Origin: Diadophis punctatus similis
Taxonomy: Eukaryota > Chordata > Lepidosauria > Squamata > Dipsadidae
Assembly (NCBI GenBank): GCA_023053685.1
Contig: JALIGW010000016.1
Span: 4,201,001 to 4,265,000, forward strand
Direction of reading: 5' to 3'
DNA length: 64,000 bases
This document shows positions 1-11,029 of the stretch, piece after piece; the stretch's first letter is position 1, and each line of letters starts with the position of its first letter. A model generated the notes under the pieces. That model had not been told where the DNA came from. It was given only the letters and a program-made list of their open reading frames with translations, and did not search any database. The translations under genes were made by a program, and so were the position numbers.

Positions 1-112
1 GCGCGCGACGGACCGGCGAAGACGGCTCTGGAGCGGTCGCGTGCAAATTCCGCAATCGGCCGCTCCCTACTAGAGCTATGCAGTGGACAGCTCCGGCAGG
101 AACCCACCACTG
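1..112. mobile_element. hAT-type short element (family A, CAGGGGTGGGTT ends), right end only
   Basis: GC-rich sequence ending GGAACCCACCACTG, the same right terminus as complete family A copies elsewhere in the window. The left end is off-window, so the 8-bp target duplication (expected as ATTGTACC at 113-120) cannot be checked. Confidence 0.7.
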
Positions 113-427
113 ATTGTACCTCATTGTAACTGGGGGCATTTTGAAACACAGCTACAGCTGTTCAGCAATGAAGCATAATTCCTAACTTAAATAGTCACTA
201 AACTATTCAGCTATAGTTCCCCCCCATTCCTAAATGATGATAAATTAATTAATCTTTATTTAGGAAGCAGCATAAAGTTCTATACCTGTGACCTGTAAAG
301 AATAGAATATCATTACATGCACTGCTATATTTTTGCTGTACTAAAAAGTTATGAAGAGGATTATCATTTAAATCAGTATTACCATCACCAACATTTTATA
401 TTAATCTGTTGCTATTTTGATTTACAG
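113..427. other. 3' end of FLT3 intron 5
   Basis: AT-rich unique-looking sequence running into the exon 6 acceptor (TTTACAG, ending 427). No other feature recognised. Confidence 0.6.
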
Positions 428-555
428 GTGTAGATTTGTTTCTGAAGACCTGCTTTTCTTAAAAACGAAGGACTTGTCATTTGAACCATATGTATTGTGC
501 TGTGCAACTGCCGATAATAACCAGAGCAAAGTATGCACAGAGATTTTTACAATAG
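428..555 (+). CDS. FLT3: FLT3 exon 6 (end of Ig-like domain 2)
   Basis: 128 nt; the first base completes the previous codon and the last G opens the next (phase 2 in, phase 1 out). The encoded block contains LCCATADNNQSKVCTEIFTI, aligning with the end of FLT3 Ig domain 2 (RCC...C..LFTI), including the characteristic double Cys and the closing Cys. Acceptor TTTACAG, donor G|GTAATA. A long pyrimidine hexamer array starts 38 nt after the donor. Confidence 0.88.
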
Positions 556-592
556 GTAATACTCAAGTACAAACTGAGTCTGCCTTAGGATA

Positions 593-810
593 TCTTCTCC
601 TTCTCCTTCTCCTTCTCCTTCTCCTTCTCCTTCTCCTTCTCCTTCTCCTTCTCCTTCTCCTTCTCCTTCTCCTTCTCCTTCTCCTTCTCCTTCTCCTTCT
701 CCTTCTCCTTCTCCTTCTCCTTCTCCTTCTCCTTCTCCTTCTCCTTCTCCTTCTCCTTCTCCTTCTCCTTCTCCTTCTTCTTCTTCTTCTTCTTCTTCTT
801 CTTCTTCTTC
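593..810. repeat. (TTCTCC)n hexamer array followed by (CTT)n
   Basis: About 31 nearly pure copies of a 6-bp pyrimidine unit, then about 11 CTT triplets. It creates spurious poly-Leu, poly-Glu/Gly and poly-Arg reading frames on both strands. The CTT block adjoins the minus-strand LINE at 811-1252 and is plausibly the expanded (GAA)n tail of that LINE. Confidence 0.95.
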
Positions 811-1252
811 TGCCATATCTGTCATCGGACATTGGCGATCATGTTGGCGATCCTATTTTTATCAACAGCCGCACAAAGAAGTGCTGCTGAGTTTTGTCCA
901 AACCAGACCCTTAGATTTTGAAGCCATGATGATGTTCTTCTGCCTGGACCTCATTTGCCTTCAATCTTTCCTCAGAGGATTAAGTGAAGTATGCCGTATT
1001 TTTCCGGGTGTCGCATCACATGTCCAAAATATTCTAACTTTCTCTTTTTTTATGATTTTGATGATTTCCCTTGGCTTCCCCAGGCAGCTTATCACCTCCG
1101 CATTTCCGATTTTGCCAACCCAGCTTATACGTAACAGCCGCATGTAAATCCACATTTCAAATGCTTCTAGTCTCTTCAAGTGGCTCCGTAGAGCAGGATG
1201 GAAAAGATGTAGTATTTGACAAGCTTGATTTTCAATCTTAGGCATATGGCTT
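811..1252 (-). mobile_element. LINE fragment, reverse transcriptase C-terminal end (RTE/BovB- or R4-like)
   Basis: The minus strand encodes a block with RLEAFEMWIYMRLLRISWV and a following K-rich GKPREIIKIIKK segment. This is the conserved region after the reverse transcriptase in RTE- and R4-type LINEs. Truncated at both ends; the clade assignment is tentative. Confidence 0.7.
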
Positions 1253-1341
1253 AGGCTATATTGCTTAGAATATATTAATTTGTGTTAACTGTGCCTTCGG
1301 ATTCCTAAAGTCAAGAATAAATTTCAGCATAGAAAGAACTA

Positions 1342-1472
1342 CTGTGTTTCCCTGAAAATAAGACCCTGTCTTATATTTTTTTGAACCCTGAGATAAGCGC
1401 TTGGCCTTCTTGCCATGCACTCAAAAGCCCGATTGGGTTTATTATCAGGGGATGTCTTATTTTGAGGGTACT
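1342..1472. mobile_element. MITE of the GTTTCCC..AAATAAGAC family (TA target)
   Basis: Left end TGTGTTTCCCTGAAAATAAG and inverted right end GATGTCTTATTTTGAGGG, with CTTATTTT-rich termini and a short non-coding core. A second copy lies at 25493-25870. Tc1/mariner-like ancestry is inferred from TA flanks. Confidence 0.6.
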
Positions 1473-1602
1473 CATGGGCATAGCCAGGATTGCCCTTACT
1501 ACTTCACTCCATAAAGAATTTAAAAGGTTCCCCCCCCCCAATATTTGAAGATATAACTGGATTGGAACTACCCAAAATAACTGGGAGTCAGGTGGCATAT
1601 AA

Positions 1603-1660
1603 GTTTATATTATTATTATTATTATGGCTGGTCCCAAAGTCAGCCGGATGTTTAAACTGG
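1603..1660 (-). mobile_element. 3' end of a Dong/R4-type LINE with (TAA)n tail
   Basis: On the minus strand the sequence reads GACTTTGGGACCAGCCATAA and continues into a TAA array, the terminal segment I associate with squamate R4-type LINEs. Very short copy. Confidence 0.5.
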
Positions 1661-1835
1661 ATTTATTATATCTGGGGAAGACTGGTAAGTGTATTTGGTT
1701 GCTTTAGCATATAATCAGATTCAAATGCACAAGCTCAAACATGAGCTACAGATCTTAATACCAGTGCAATTTAACTCTGACTTTAACCCTAACTCTTTTG
1801 TTGGAAGTAAATAACACTATTTGTTATGTATTAGA

Positions 1836-2181
1836 TGTGGTGGCTCAGTGGCTAAGATGCTGAGCTTGTCGATCAGAACAGTCGGCAGTTCGGCGGTTCA
1901 AATCCCTAGTGCTGCGTAATGGAGTGAGCTCCCGTTACTTGTCCCAGCTTCTGCCAACCTAGCAGTTCGAAAGCATGTAAAAATGCAAGTAGAAAAATAG
2001 GGATCACCTTTGGTGGGAAGGTAAAAGCGTTCCATGCGCCTGCGGCATTTAGTCATGCCAGCCACATGACCACAGAAACATCTTTGGACAGCGCTGGCTC
2101 TTCGGCTTTGAAATGGAGATGAGCACCGCCCCCTAGAGTTGGGAATGAATAGCACATATGTGCGAGGGGAAACTTTACCTT
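1836..2181 (+). mobile_element. Sauria-type tRNA-derived SINE, full length
   Basis: Starts with a tRNA-like promoter part (GGTGGCTCAGTGG ... GGTTCAAATCC, A and B boxes). It continues through the long SINE body and ends in CTTTACCTTT. A perfect 12-bp target duplication TTATGTATTAGA flanks it (1824-1835 and 2182-2193). Confidence 0.9.
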
Positions 2182-2304
2182 TTATGTATTAGAGTGGTAT
2201 TTGTGCAAAATGTTACAATGCATTTTTTATATGTTCTAATATATATCTGTATAAGCTGGGGAAATAATTTTAAGGTTTTGATAAATTTATTTTTATTTTT
2301 ATTT

Positions 2305-2390
2305 TTGCTTGGTATGCTGGCTAGGGAATTCTGGGAGTTGAAGTCCATAAGTTTTAATGTTGTCAAGATTGGACACCCCTCACCTAAATT
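2305..2390. mobile_element. hAT-type mini-element, right half
   Basis: Contains GAATTCTGGGAGTTGAAGTC and ends ...GGACACCCCT, the right inverted terminus of the palindromic family B elements seen at 13448 and 48187. The left half is not recognisable. Confidence 0.6.
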
Positions 2391-2617
2391 GAGGGGCACA
2401 AATACATTCTTAGAGTTTAAATCATAGGCCAGCAGTTTACCATTTTTGAGTCACATGGAACATCCATCTCACCTCTGGCATCCCCTAACCCACCAATTTC
2501 ACATTGCAAGAACTGTAATGTCTCACCCTAGAAAAATAAGGCTCTCTTGTATTATTTAATAGTAGAAGTTATAAAAGATTTCAGCATGTTGGTTTATGGT
2601 GTTTGGTCAAAATACAG

Positions 2618-2757
2618 ATCTGAGTGGAAAATCAGAAAGCCCTGGGCAGGAACTACTTCTCAGAGTTGGAGATCCACTGTTCTTAAGATGCAGATCCAAA
2701 TATAACACTTCTCAGTTTGGAAATAAGTGGCATTTTGGAAACAAGCAATTAAAAAAG
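2618..2757 (+). CDS. FLT3: FLT3 exon 7 (start of Ig-like domain 3)
   Basis: 140 nt. The exon 6 G plus AT here makes the Asp that follows FTI, as in the mammalian protein. It continues with LLLRVGDPLFLRCRSKY, matching the start of Ig domain 3 (FLKVGEPLWIRCKA). Acceptor AATACAG, donor AAAAAAG|GTAATG; phase 0 out. Confidence 0.9.
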
Positions 2758-3392
2758 GTAATGAAATGGTCCATTTTCTTGTGATAGTTACTACTAACAT
2801 CTCCAACTGGTTATATTAAATACTAACTGAAATAAAATGTATGATTTTAGCATACTTCATTTCTCATACTTCCCAATTCAAATAAGAAACAGTTACCACA
2901 TTCAGTTTGTTATAAAACATACTAACCGTTCTCTATACAAAATGTTTGAGTTGTTCAGCATTCTTAACTTGCTAGATTTCTTTCAATAGCCTCCTTTCTT
3001 ATGTTACATTGGAGTTTTTCTCAAAGGTTAATTCCCTTCCTACCCTATAATGTTAAACTGTTCCTTTGTTTGTTTTGTTTGAGAGTTTGCTCTCAGTTTG
3101 ACATTTCACTTCTCATCCAAGCAGCTTTTCAACTCTGAGTGGATGGTGAGGAATGGAAGGATCGAGTCAGAGTTCAAAAAGCTTCTTGGATGAGAAGCGA
3201 AACGTATTCAAAGAAAAACAACCAAGTCCAGTTGCCTCTTGAAAAGGCACCTTTGAGACAACCATGACCTGGATGACTGAGAATCCCCATATTCATCCAC
3301 CACCAACATATCCCCAATATGAAACTTTATATAGGTCCACCCTGAATAAAAGCTATTAGCTCTTACATTCTAATCTTTATTTAAACATTTAG
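2758..3392. other. FLT3 intron 7
   Basis: 635 bp. Contains the unclassified repeat at 3110-3290; otherwise nothing recognised. Confidence 0.6.
3110..3290. repeat. Unclassified interspersed repeat with CTTGGATGAGAAGCGAAACG core
   Basis: Shares motifs (aagcttcttggatgagaag, caagaggcaactgg, cctggatgactgagaat) in inverted orientation with 34855-34985. Penelope-like or DNA-element origin is possible; not assigned. Confidence 0.5.
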
Positions 3393-3546
3393 GATATGAT
3401 GCTAGAAGGAAGGTGGCAATTCAGTTCCTCTTGGGTTAAGACTCAGTATGCATTTATGTCATCCGTGAAACAAGATAATGATGGTAATTATACTTGTTCT
3501 TCTGAAGAAATTGCTGCCAAGAGAACTGCTATAGTTAGAATTTTAG
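3393..3546 (+). CDS. FLT3: FLT3 exon 8 (Ig-like domain 3, C-terminal half)
   Basis: 154 nt, phase 0 in, phase 1 out. Encodes VKQDNDGNYTCSSEE, the Ig signature D.G.Y.C of domain 3 (mammalian ARNDTGYYTCSSSK), then a beta-strand ending VRIL. Acceptor CATTTAG, donor TTTTAG|GTAAGA. Confidence 0.93.
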
Positions 3547-5012
3547 GTAAGACATATTTACTTACGTTGATATATGCAGTAGAGGTAATTGATAGGATAA
3601 ACTATACGTTTTTTCTATAAAACGATGACAATGAGGATAAATACATGTTGTCGTTCCCCCCAAATACTGTGGATTGTGGCCAATTTTTCTCTTGATTATT
3701 GGAGTGGAGGGTTATTGGCCAGTTAAGCTCCTCTGAGTCTGTGCAAAGGTATAAGAATCTAATGTCCTTGTTTTCCATTAGAAATTGGCAACTGAAATAT
3801 CAATTCTATGATTACTTGTGGCTCACGGCTTACCCCTCATACTTTCTAATTAAAATTTAAGAGACATAGAACATTCCACTTTAGACAGTCTCTCCATTCT
3901 TTTCTAGGCTTTTCATATAGTCACATGATTGATTTAACTATGGTTAATTTCAATTGTAATAGGGGTTTGAACTAATAATTGTCATTATTCTTGATGCAAA
4001 TGAATATTTGATTTTGCTAAAAGGGGAGGAAAAATAAGCAATCAAATGTGCTAGATATTTCCAGTATCATCCCTGTCTGGCCCACATGATGTCAATCAGA
4101 AATTAGAAATCAAATGTAAACAAGTGTATATCATGGATGCAAGACACTTGCATTGCTTTTATTTTGAACGCAACTGTTTTTTTAAAATTTACGTATGTGA
4201 GTCCGTGGGTGCCTATATACCTTCATGGCCCCAGTTTTTCACATGGCCTCTTGGGAAAATTAATTGTCCACCCCTGGTATAGGAGAATAGAAATGTTACT
4301 ACACTTAAATTGTTTGACTTATATTACACTTCAGATCTTCTCAATCCTATTCAAACATGCATATAATTGTCCAGCAATTTTTAAAACTATTTTCTTCTGC
4401 ACAGAAAGAAAATTCTTTTTGCAAAACATAATTTTTGATAGATTAGAAGGAGCTACTGATGAAAAGTCAAAATAATTGAGCATGTTATGCTCTGATTGCA
4501 AGGCTTACTAACTCTGTTAGTTTCAAAACTTTGTATTCAAAAGGTATTATGTTTAAAGATAGGCCTTCCAGTAAAGGTAGCAATGACCATGTTTACAGGA
4601 AGATTATGAAAACTATAATTTAATATCATTTTTATTGGCGAAATAAATGGCTAATGTCTATTAACTGAGAGTCAAACAGAACTTCTATCCTCTGCCTCTC
4701 AGTTGCCAAGGAATATACAGTACGGTATAACAAGGGAATGTTATCACATTAAAGATCAGCTTCTAGTCTTCCTAAGCAAATTTAGCTGCCACTACTACTT
4801 GTAAACATGTAGCTGAACTATAAAAAAACATGCTCTAGGAGGGCCTATAATGTATTCTCATATTTGTGCCCCTGTCAGAATGAAAGTCTGCCATCCATCC
4901 ATTCAATAGTCATTTAATTGCTGTAGACCGAGGAATATCAAAGGTGCTTATTTTCAAATCCTTCAAATAAATAATGAATTATGCCACACAACGTTGATCT
5001 ATCATTTAACAG
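3547..5012. other. FLT3 intron 8, no recognised element
   Basis: 1.47 kb of AT-rich sequence. A degenerate hAT-like terminus may lie near 4225-4280 (AATTGTCCACCCCTGG), too decayed to call. Confidence 0.6.
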
Positions 5013-5178
5013 ATAAAGGGTTTATCAATATAACCAATGCAAAGGAAGATTTTGAAGTTGGCATAGAAGAAGTTACCTGCCTTGAAGTTAAGCTTAAAGC
5101 CTATCCACCAATCAGATGCATTTGGATATTTTCCCAAATGTCATTTCCATGTCAGCAAACTTACACAGACACTTACAG
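5013..5178 (+). CDS. FLT3: FLT3 exon 9 (Ig-like domain 4, first half)
   Basis: 166 nt, phase 1 in, phase 2 out. Starts D-KGFINITNAKEDFEVG (mammalian KGFINATNSSEDYEI) and includes KAYPPIRCIWIFSQMSFPC, corresponding to the domain 4 strand KAYPQIRCTWTFSRKSFPC. NIT is a potential N-glycosylation site. Acceptor TTAACAG, donor ACAG|GTAATT. Confidence 0.95.
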
Positions 5179-6793
5179 GTAATTCAATTTCTTTGATTAT
5201 TTTTCTGCAATGCACTTTAGCGCATTTTCTCCACTTCTGATAAGATGCTTAAAACGATGCTATTTATTTGTTGTATATGCTTTTATTTTTTGTATGCCGC
5301 AATCTATTGTTTCTCCAGTTAAATTAAAAAGTTCATGATAGAGAACTTTAGTGTGGTGCACCCTACCAGCGCCTTGTGAAATCAGGGACTTTTTCCCCAA
5401 AATGCAGCAGAGAGATTTGAATACATCACGTTGTAATTCAGCATGTTGAAGTTGCACAGATTTTTGTGTAAAAAAATTAAGCATCAATCTGATCTGAAGG
5501 TGCTTCAGTTTGGTTGAGTTCAGATTTCTCCCTTGGGGTATAAACTTAGGACAAAGAAACAAACAAACAAATAAAATCAATTAATTCCTGAGGAACATAT
5601 TGATGAATTTCCCAGTATGCTCTTAATGCCATTCCAGGTCAAAGTGTGAAAAATTACAATAGCAGCTGCCAGAACCAGGCTGTCTTTAAAACTGAGGTAT
5701 AGAACAGGTGATACTGAGAGATACCAGGGCAGAGAAAGCTGCAGAAAATTTGTGTGTCTTCAAGTTATTTTCATTTTCATTTCTTTGTTCTGCATGTTCC
5801 CTCTTCTCTTCCAGCATTAGTTAATTAATTATCTGTCCCTCCTTATCTTATTTTTTGTGAACTTTTTAAAGCCCATGGCTCTGAATCAGGTGGTCCCTGA
5901 GTGATGCAGGATCCGGAGTTTGCTCTGATGGTACAGCATAGGTCCCACTATGGAGCTGTTTGGTCATGTCATGTGCTGATGTACTTAAGACTTTATTAGT
6001 TTATGGGGGAGGGGGGTTGTTACTGTACTTTTAACTTCTAGACAATGGATGTTACGTGTGATTTTGGAACATCCAATTGTTTTTTTTTAATTAAGATAGC
6101 AAGTTGGATACTTTAAAAGTGCTAGTTTAGTGAGATGTGTCTTGGCTTCTATGACTCTGCAAACATTAAAGTCGAAACATAAATGTTTCCCTCCTCCCTT
6201 CATCTTTTTTCAAACATAAGGAGGAAGCTGGTAGGTCTGTGTGCAACAGACCTTGAAAGTACATGGTGCCCCTATGCAGCTTTGTGGATTCCTCTACCCT
6301 GAAAGCATTTTGTTTATTTAAAGAACTATTTCAGAGCACTTTTTACTTAAGACTGACTAAGGAACCTAAATTTTGCATCTGCTCAGCCTTCTTTTTTGAT
6401 TTGGTTGCCATGTAGAGTACATTTTTTTTCTGATGTGACTATCCTTACATTTATTTTGATCCATACTGTAGTGTGGATGCTCATCTCAGAGCCTGTAATT
6501 TATTCCAAATAACTCTTAAGAAGATTCTCCTAAATCAGAGCTGATATTTAATTCCCTGCAGTTTCTACATTAGTTTTAATCCTGCCCTCTAAAGCAAAAG
6601 AGATTAAGTCACACCCCTAGCACAGAATTGGATGGAACTATGCCTTATTTTATGAAACGTAGCCTTAGGTTGTTATAGTTGCTGTGTGGCATTGCTGGCT
6701 CATTAGTATAATTGCTAATAATAGTTTCTTTTTTTTTGTCCCTCTCAAATTCTTTTTGAGTCTGTCTCCATTTTTTTTGTCTTATTTTCTTTA
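5179..6793. other. FLT3 intron 9, first part, no recognised element
   Basis: 1.6 kb; nothing recognised apart from low-complexity T-runs. Intron 9 as a whole spans 7.9 kb. Confidence 0.6.
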
Positions 6794-6801
6794 GGATAGG
6801 T

Positions 6802-7050
6802 CAGGGGTCAGCAATCTGCGGCTCTGGAGCCACATGTGGCTCTTTCATCCCTCTGCTGTGGCTCCTTGTTTCTGGTCGGCTCCACAATTGATAGGGCTTT
6901 CGGTTAGGAGAGGTAGAGGAAAAAGGATGCCACACTAGGAGGAGACTCTATGGTGGGGAAACCGGACTTCCGGTCGGCTCCAGAATTGAATGGAGGGCTT
7001 CCAGTTAGGACCTTTGTGGCTCTTTGAGTGTTTAAGGTTGCCGACCCCTG
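6802..7050. mobile_element. hAT-type element (family D, CAGGGGTCAGCAA ends)
   Basis: Begins CAGGGGTCAGCAATCTGCGG and ends GGTTGCCGACCCCTG (inverted). A perfect 8-bp target duplication GGATAGGT lies at 6794-6801 and 7051-7058. The core has 'ggctct' words and no transposase. Confidence 0.92.
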
Positions 7051-7058
7051 GGATAGGT

Positions 7059-8215
7059 GTTAAATATATATAGTATTCTTTGACTCTTCTGCAGAACAGA
7101 GGAGACACAACAAAGCAAGGATCAGACCTGCTATTTCTCTGTTCAAAATTAGCAGCAACCTCCAGGGGATAAAAGAGAGCAATGACTTCTATCAGGAAAC
7201 AAAGAAACAAGAAACTGGAGAGTAGAAGCGACTTTAGCAAATTTATAGTTAAAAAAACAAAAAGCTGAAGAGCCTATCCCAGTAAAAATGTGAACAAATG
7301 TTCTCATTCATTGCTCAGATGAAAAGAGGAGCAAGGTTTGGCAAATAATGCATAATACAGCGAGAAGAATTTCTACATTTGAAAATAAATAAATAAATTC
7401 CTCGCATATATTTTTTTTTCTTTCTTTTTTAGTATTTTGATTCCACTCCACCTACTACTTCCTCTAAGATTTTCCACAAAGCGGTCTTGGTACCTTTTAG
7501 TTTTCTGTTCCTTCTTTATTTGCTTTCACTTCTTCAATCAAGCATAAAGCAAAACTGATTAATGTTGATACAACAAATCTTCCTTTATTTTTCAGCAGAT
7601 GTTGGTTTAATTTTCCAGACTGAATCAATCTTATGAAACTGAAATCTATGCATAAGTATTTTTGTTTTTGTTTTCTACTTACAATATTGTAAATGAACTC
7701 AGAAGGATTTTTTTTAAGCTATTCTGCTGGAGGCTGGGAGAAGATGGATAAACACATTTCTATGACCATCATGAAGAAATGTGCTTTTTTTGAACAGCTC
7801 ACCTGTTTCTTTGTATTAAAGAAGAATGGAGAATTGTGTCCCTTACTCACCTACAAGCATTTCTGGTTTTCTATGGCTACCAAACATGCAGCAATAAAAA
7901 GCCAATTAATGCTTGCAATTTTGCCTTCAGAGATGGAGCTTGTAAAAAAACGTTCTAATCCTTTTTTTAAAAAAAGTGATCTTATATATCCCATATCACA
8001 CATAATATGCCTTGATTCTCAAGAAAAATGTCATTAAGAAAAAAAACACATTTGGTGGAAACATAGTTATTTGTGATTTGCTTATTTCCTCTTATAATTG
8101 TTAAGAAAGCTTTTGGAGCCATAGATTTAGCCCTCTGCTTAAATATTGGTAGATTTCAAGAATATCCTCCTGTGGATTTCTGTTCAGTACCACTGAACAT
8201 GAAATCCCACCAACA
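7059..8215. other. FLT3 intron 9 interior, no recognised element
   Basis: Unique-looking sequence with several T/A homopolymers. Open stretches here have no protein-like signature. Confidence 0.6.
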
Positions 8216-8217
8216 AG

Positions 8218-8450
8218 GAGCCGAGGTGGCGCAGTGGGTAAAAGCAGCACTGCAACCTACTAGTTCAGCAGTTCAACTGTTCAAATCTCACCGGCTCAAG
8301 GTTGACTCAGCCTTCCATCCTTCTGAGGTGGGTAAAATGAGGACCCAGATTGTTGGGGGCAATATGCTGAACTCTGTAAACCGCTTAGAGAGGGCTGTAA
8401 AGCACTATGAAGCGGTATATAAGTCTAAGTGCTATTGCTATTGCTATGAA
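8218..8450 (+). mobile_element. tRNA-derived SINE with (CTATTG)n tail
   Basis: Head GAGCCGAGGTGGCGCAGTGG (A-box-like), then TTCAAATCTC (B-box-like), body ACCCAGATTGTTGGGGGCAA, and tail of CTATTG units. At least eight copies of this family occur in the window. Confidence 0.9.
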
Positions 8451-8455
8451 TTCTG

Positions 8456-9407
8456 ATGAAACTGCAGTTGAACTGTTTTTCCAATACATTCATCATCTAC
8501 ATTTTAGGTAAATCTTACACCTAAAAATCTCAGGACTAAAACAAACCAAAGAAAAATTATATGTTGAGATTCCTCCAATGTGTGTGGCTTTTTTAAAAAA
8601 TTATTTCCCTGTCATCAGTCATGATCAGAGGTTCCTTAAAGGGTGAGACACTACAGATATCCCTTTCCTTTCAAAACTGCTAATCTGCAAGTAGCCCTTC
8701 CCTGCTGAGAATCCCATTGCATTTATGCTCTTTCTTTTCGCCCCACAAGGAACATGTTAAAAACCATCTGGACTCTTTTCTAGGTATAGTGGAAACCAGC
8801 CCTTGCTGTGGGAACTGAAAGAGCTGCCACTGTGCTAGCATAATAACATCTTGTTCTGATTCTCCTGTTTGTTTTCTGGCTACTGGGTGTTTTCTAATAT
8901 GGACAAGGCTGTGTGAATCGTCTTTTGCAGCAAGACTTAATGGCAAGATGTAATATTGTGGTTGTAAAGCTGTTCCAGTGATGCCGTAAATAACTAATAA
9001 AAACTCCTGGATCAGTGATTGTTTGGTATGTATACCTTAGCCTGTGTGACTATCTTGATGCCTGACAGGGAAAGTGAAGGAAGGAGTCCAACTCATACAT
9101 TTCCAGCTGTCAATAAATTGATCCTGAGTCTCCTGGCTGCCCCATTTTTATCTCCTTTGGACTACTTGTAATGCTTTGCTCTTTCTTGCTCCTTGTGCTA
9201 TGCCAGGCCAGCATCATTTGCTTCTGCTGTTCTTGAGTTCAGCACAGTGCAGGGAAAATAATTAAAGTGCAATCTGCATTTTTGAGATGAAGTTAACATG
9301 TGGAGGTAGGAATTTTCTGTTTGAGCAATATGTATTTTTATCTGAGATTTCCCAAGCAGTAGTAAATTTGAGACCAAGTGAAAGAGGAAATACAAGCTCT
9401 TTCACTC
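8456..9407. other. FLT3 intron 9 interior, no recognised element
   Basis: About 0.95 kb; nothing recognised on either strand. Confidence 0.6.
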
Positions 9408-10217
9408 TATTCATTTATTTTTATTTATTTTATTTATTTATTTTGTCAACACGTGTACAAGATAACAGGTATGATATAAACATAAACAAAAGCAAAGTAT
9501 GTATAGGTAAATTTAGACAATAGGACAGAAGGACAGGGACGGTAGGCACGATGGTGCGCTTATGCACACCCCTTACAGACCTCTTAGGAATGGGGAGAGG
9601 TCGACTGTAGACAGTCTAAGGTTAAAGTTTTTGGGGTTTGGGGAAGAAACCACAGAGTCAGGTAGTGCATTCCAGGCATTGATTACTCTGTTGCTGAAGT
9701 CGTATTTTCTGCAGTCGAGTTTCAAACGGTTTACATTGAGTTTGAATCTATTGTGTGCTTGTATATTGTTGCAGTTGAAGCTGAAGTATTAATTGAGAGG
9801 TAGGACATTGTGGCAGATGATTTGATGAACTACATTTAGATCAAATCGAAGGCGACGTAGCTCTAAGTTGTATAAACCCAAAATTTCAAGCCTGGTGGAA
9901 TAAAGAATTCTGTTGGGAGCAGAGGAGTGGAGGACTCTTCTTGTGAAGTATTTCTGGACTCTCTCAATTGTATTAATGTCCGATATGCAGTGCGGGTTCC
10001 AGACAGGTGAGCTGAATTCAAGGATTGGTCTGGCAAATGTTTTATATGCTCTGGTTAGCAGAGTGATATTGCCAGAGAAGAAGCTACGCAAGATTAGGTT
10101 GACAACTCTTAGTGCCTTTTTGGCAATGTTGTTACACTGGGCTCTGGCACTTAGATCATTAGATATGAGTACTCCAAGGTCTTTAACAGAGTGAGGGTCG
10201 TCTACAAGGTTTACCTG
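9408..10217 (-). mobile_element. Non-LTR retrotransposon 3' end (jockey/CR1/L2-like reverse transcriptase C-terminus)
   Basis: The minus strand encodes YKTFARPILEFSSPVWNPH...IERVQKYFTRR...LELRRLRFDL, the thumb/C-terminal motif of jockey-superfamily LINE proteins. The 3' UTR (ends GACAGGGACGGTAGGCACG on the plus strand) and an ATTT tail lie at the left. The same family recurs at 28079-28535 (+) and 53715-53890 (-). Exact clade not resolved. Confidence 0.85.
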
Positions 10218-10786
10218 TATTATGCAGGGCTAGATGGCTGGTGCAGGCTAAATGCAGGATTCAAACCTCTTTTTGTAATCTTGTTTTTGCAAAATAGGAG
10301 GTAAGAATTTTTTTTTCCTATTAAGGAAGTTTCATTACTTCCCTTGAAATCTTTGGGTTGCTACATGCCACCACAGGACGGTCAAAGTCAAATATAGGTA
10401 GAAATGCGGTTGTATCTTTATTTAGCATACTAAATGAGTGACCACAAAACTGGCAAAAATGCATACAGGCATTTTCGTTCTTTGCAATTTGTACAAGCGT
10501 TGTATTTCATGGAGCAACTATGGAGCAGGATAAATGAAGAGGGGGGAAAAACAAAGTTTGAAGATTCAGACTTAAACACCTGGAAGACTTCATTTGACCC
10601 AAGAATTGAAAGTTCTTGACCTCTACTATGTTAAAACTCAGTTTATTCTGATAGTAGTGCTATACATTCTCACCTGTCCCCTCCCACCAGATCAAAGCTG
10701 GACATTAAAGCTGTCCTTTATGGATACAAATCTTAACTTTTTGTGTTATTACAGTTTTTAAAAGATTAGAAATAGGGTTATATCAT

Positions 10787-10845
10787 CCATCTATCTGTCT
10801 ATCTACCTATCTGTCTACATACCTATCTAATTACCTATCCATCCT
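10787..10845. repeat. Imperfect (ATCT)n array
   Basis: Degenerate tetranucleotide array of atct, gtct and acct variants. Confidence 0.8.
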
Positions 10846-10869
10846 GTTCTTAGTTTATATAAATGACTG

Positions 10870-11010
10870 GACTATTGATTGGAAATTTGGAGAGCCAGTG
10901 TGGTAGAGTAGTTAAGCCGATGAAGTAGGACTAGAGAGTCTCAACTCCTAGTCTTAGCTAGAAAAGTTGGTCTGGTAGGCTTGGGCCGGTCATTCCCCTA
11001 AGCCCCAGAC
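10870..11010 (+). mobile_element. Old MIR-like tRNA-derived SINE fragment
   Basis: GAGAGCCAGTGTGGTAGAGTAGTTAAG followed by GGGCCGGTCATT resembles the core of MIR/CORE-type SINEs. Degenerate. The first quoted word is split here only for description of the head. Confidence 0.5.
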
Positions 11011-11029
11011 CAGAAAGTTTAAAAAAACA

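Noticed and set aside
417..890. Open frames encoding poly-Leu (+), poly-Glu/Gly and poly-Arg (-)
   Set aside because: Produced by the (TTCTCC)n/(CTT)n microsatellite. Only 428-555 of the plus-strand frame is FLT3 exon 6, whose donor lies at 556.
3140..3290. Inverted repeat with 34855-34985 as a functional intron-looping pair
   Set aside because: Both are copies of a dispersed repeat family. Orientation of two random copies carries no evidence of function.
8218..8450. tRNA gene (A- and B-box-like sequences)
   Set aside because: The head of a tRNA-derived SINE. No cloverleaf with anticodon and acceptor stem is intact, and the same sequence recurs many times.
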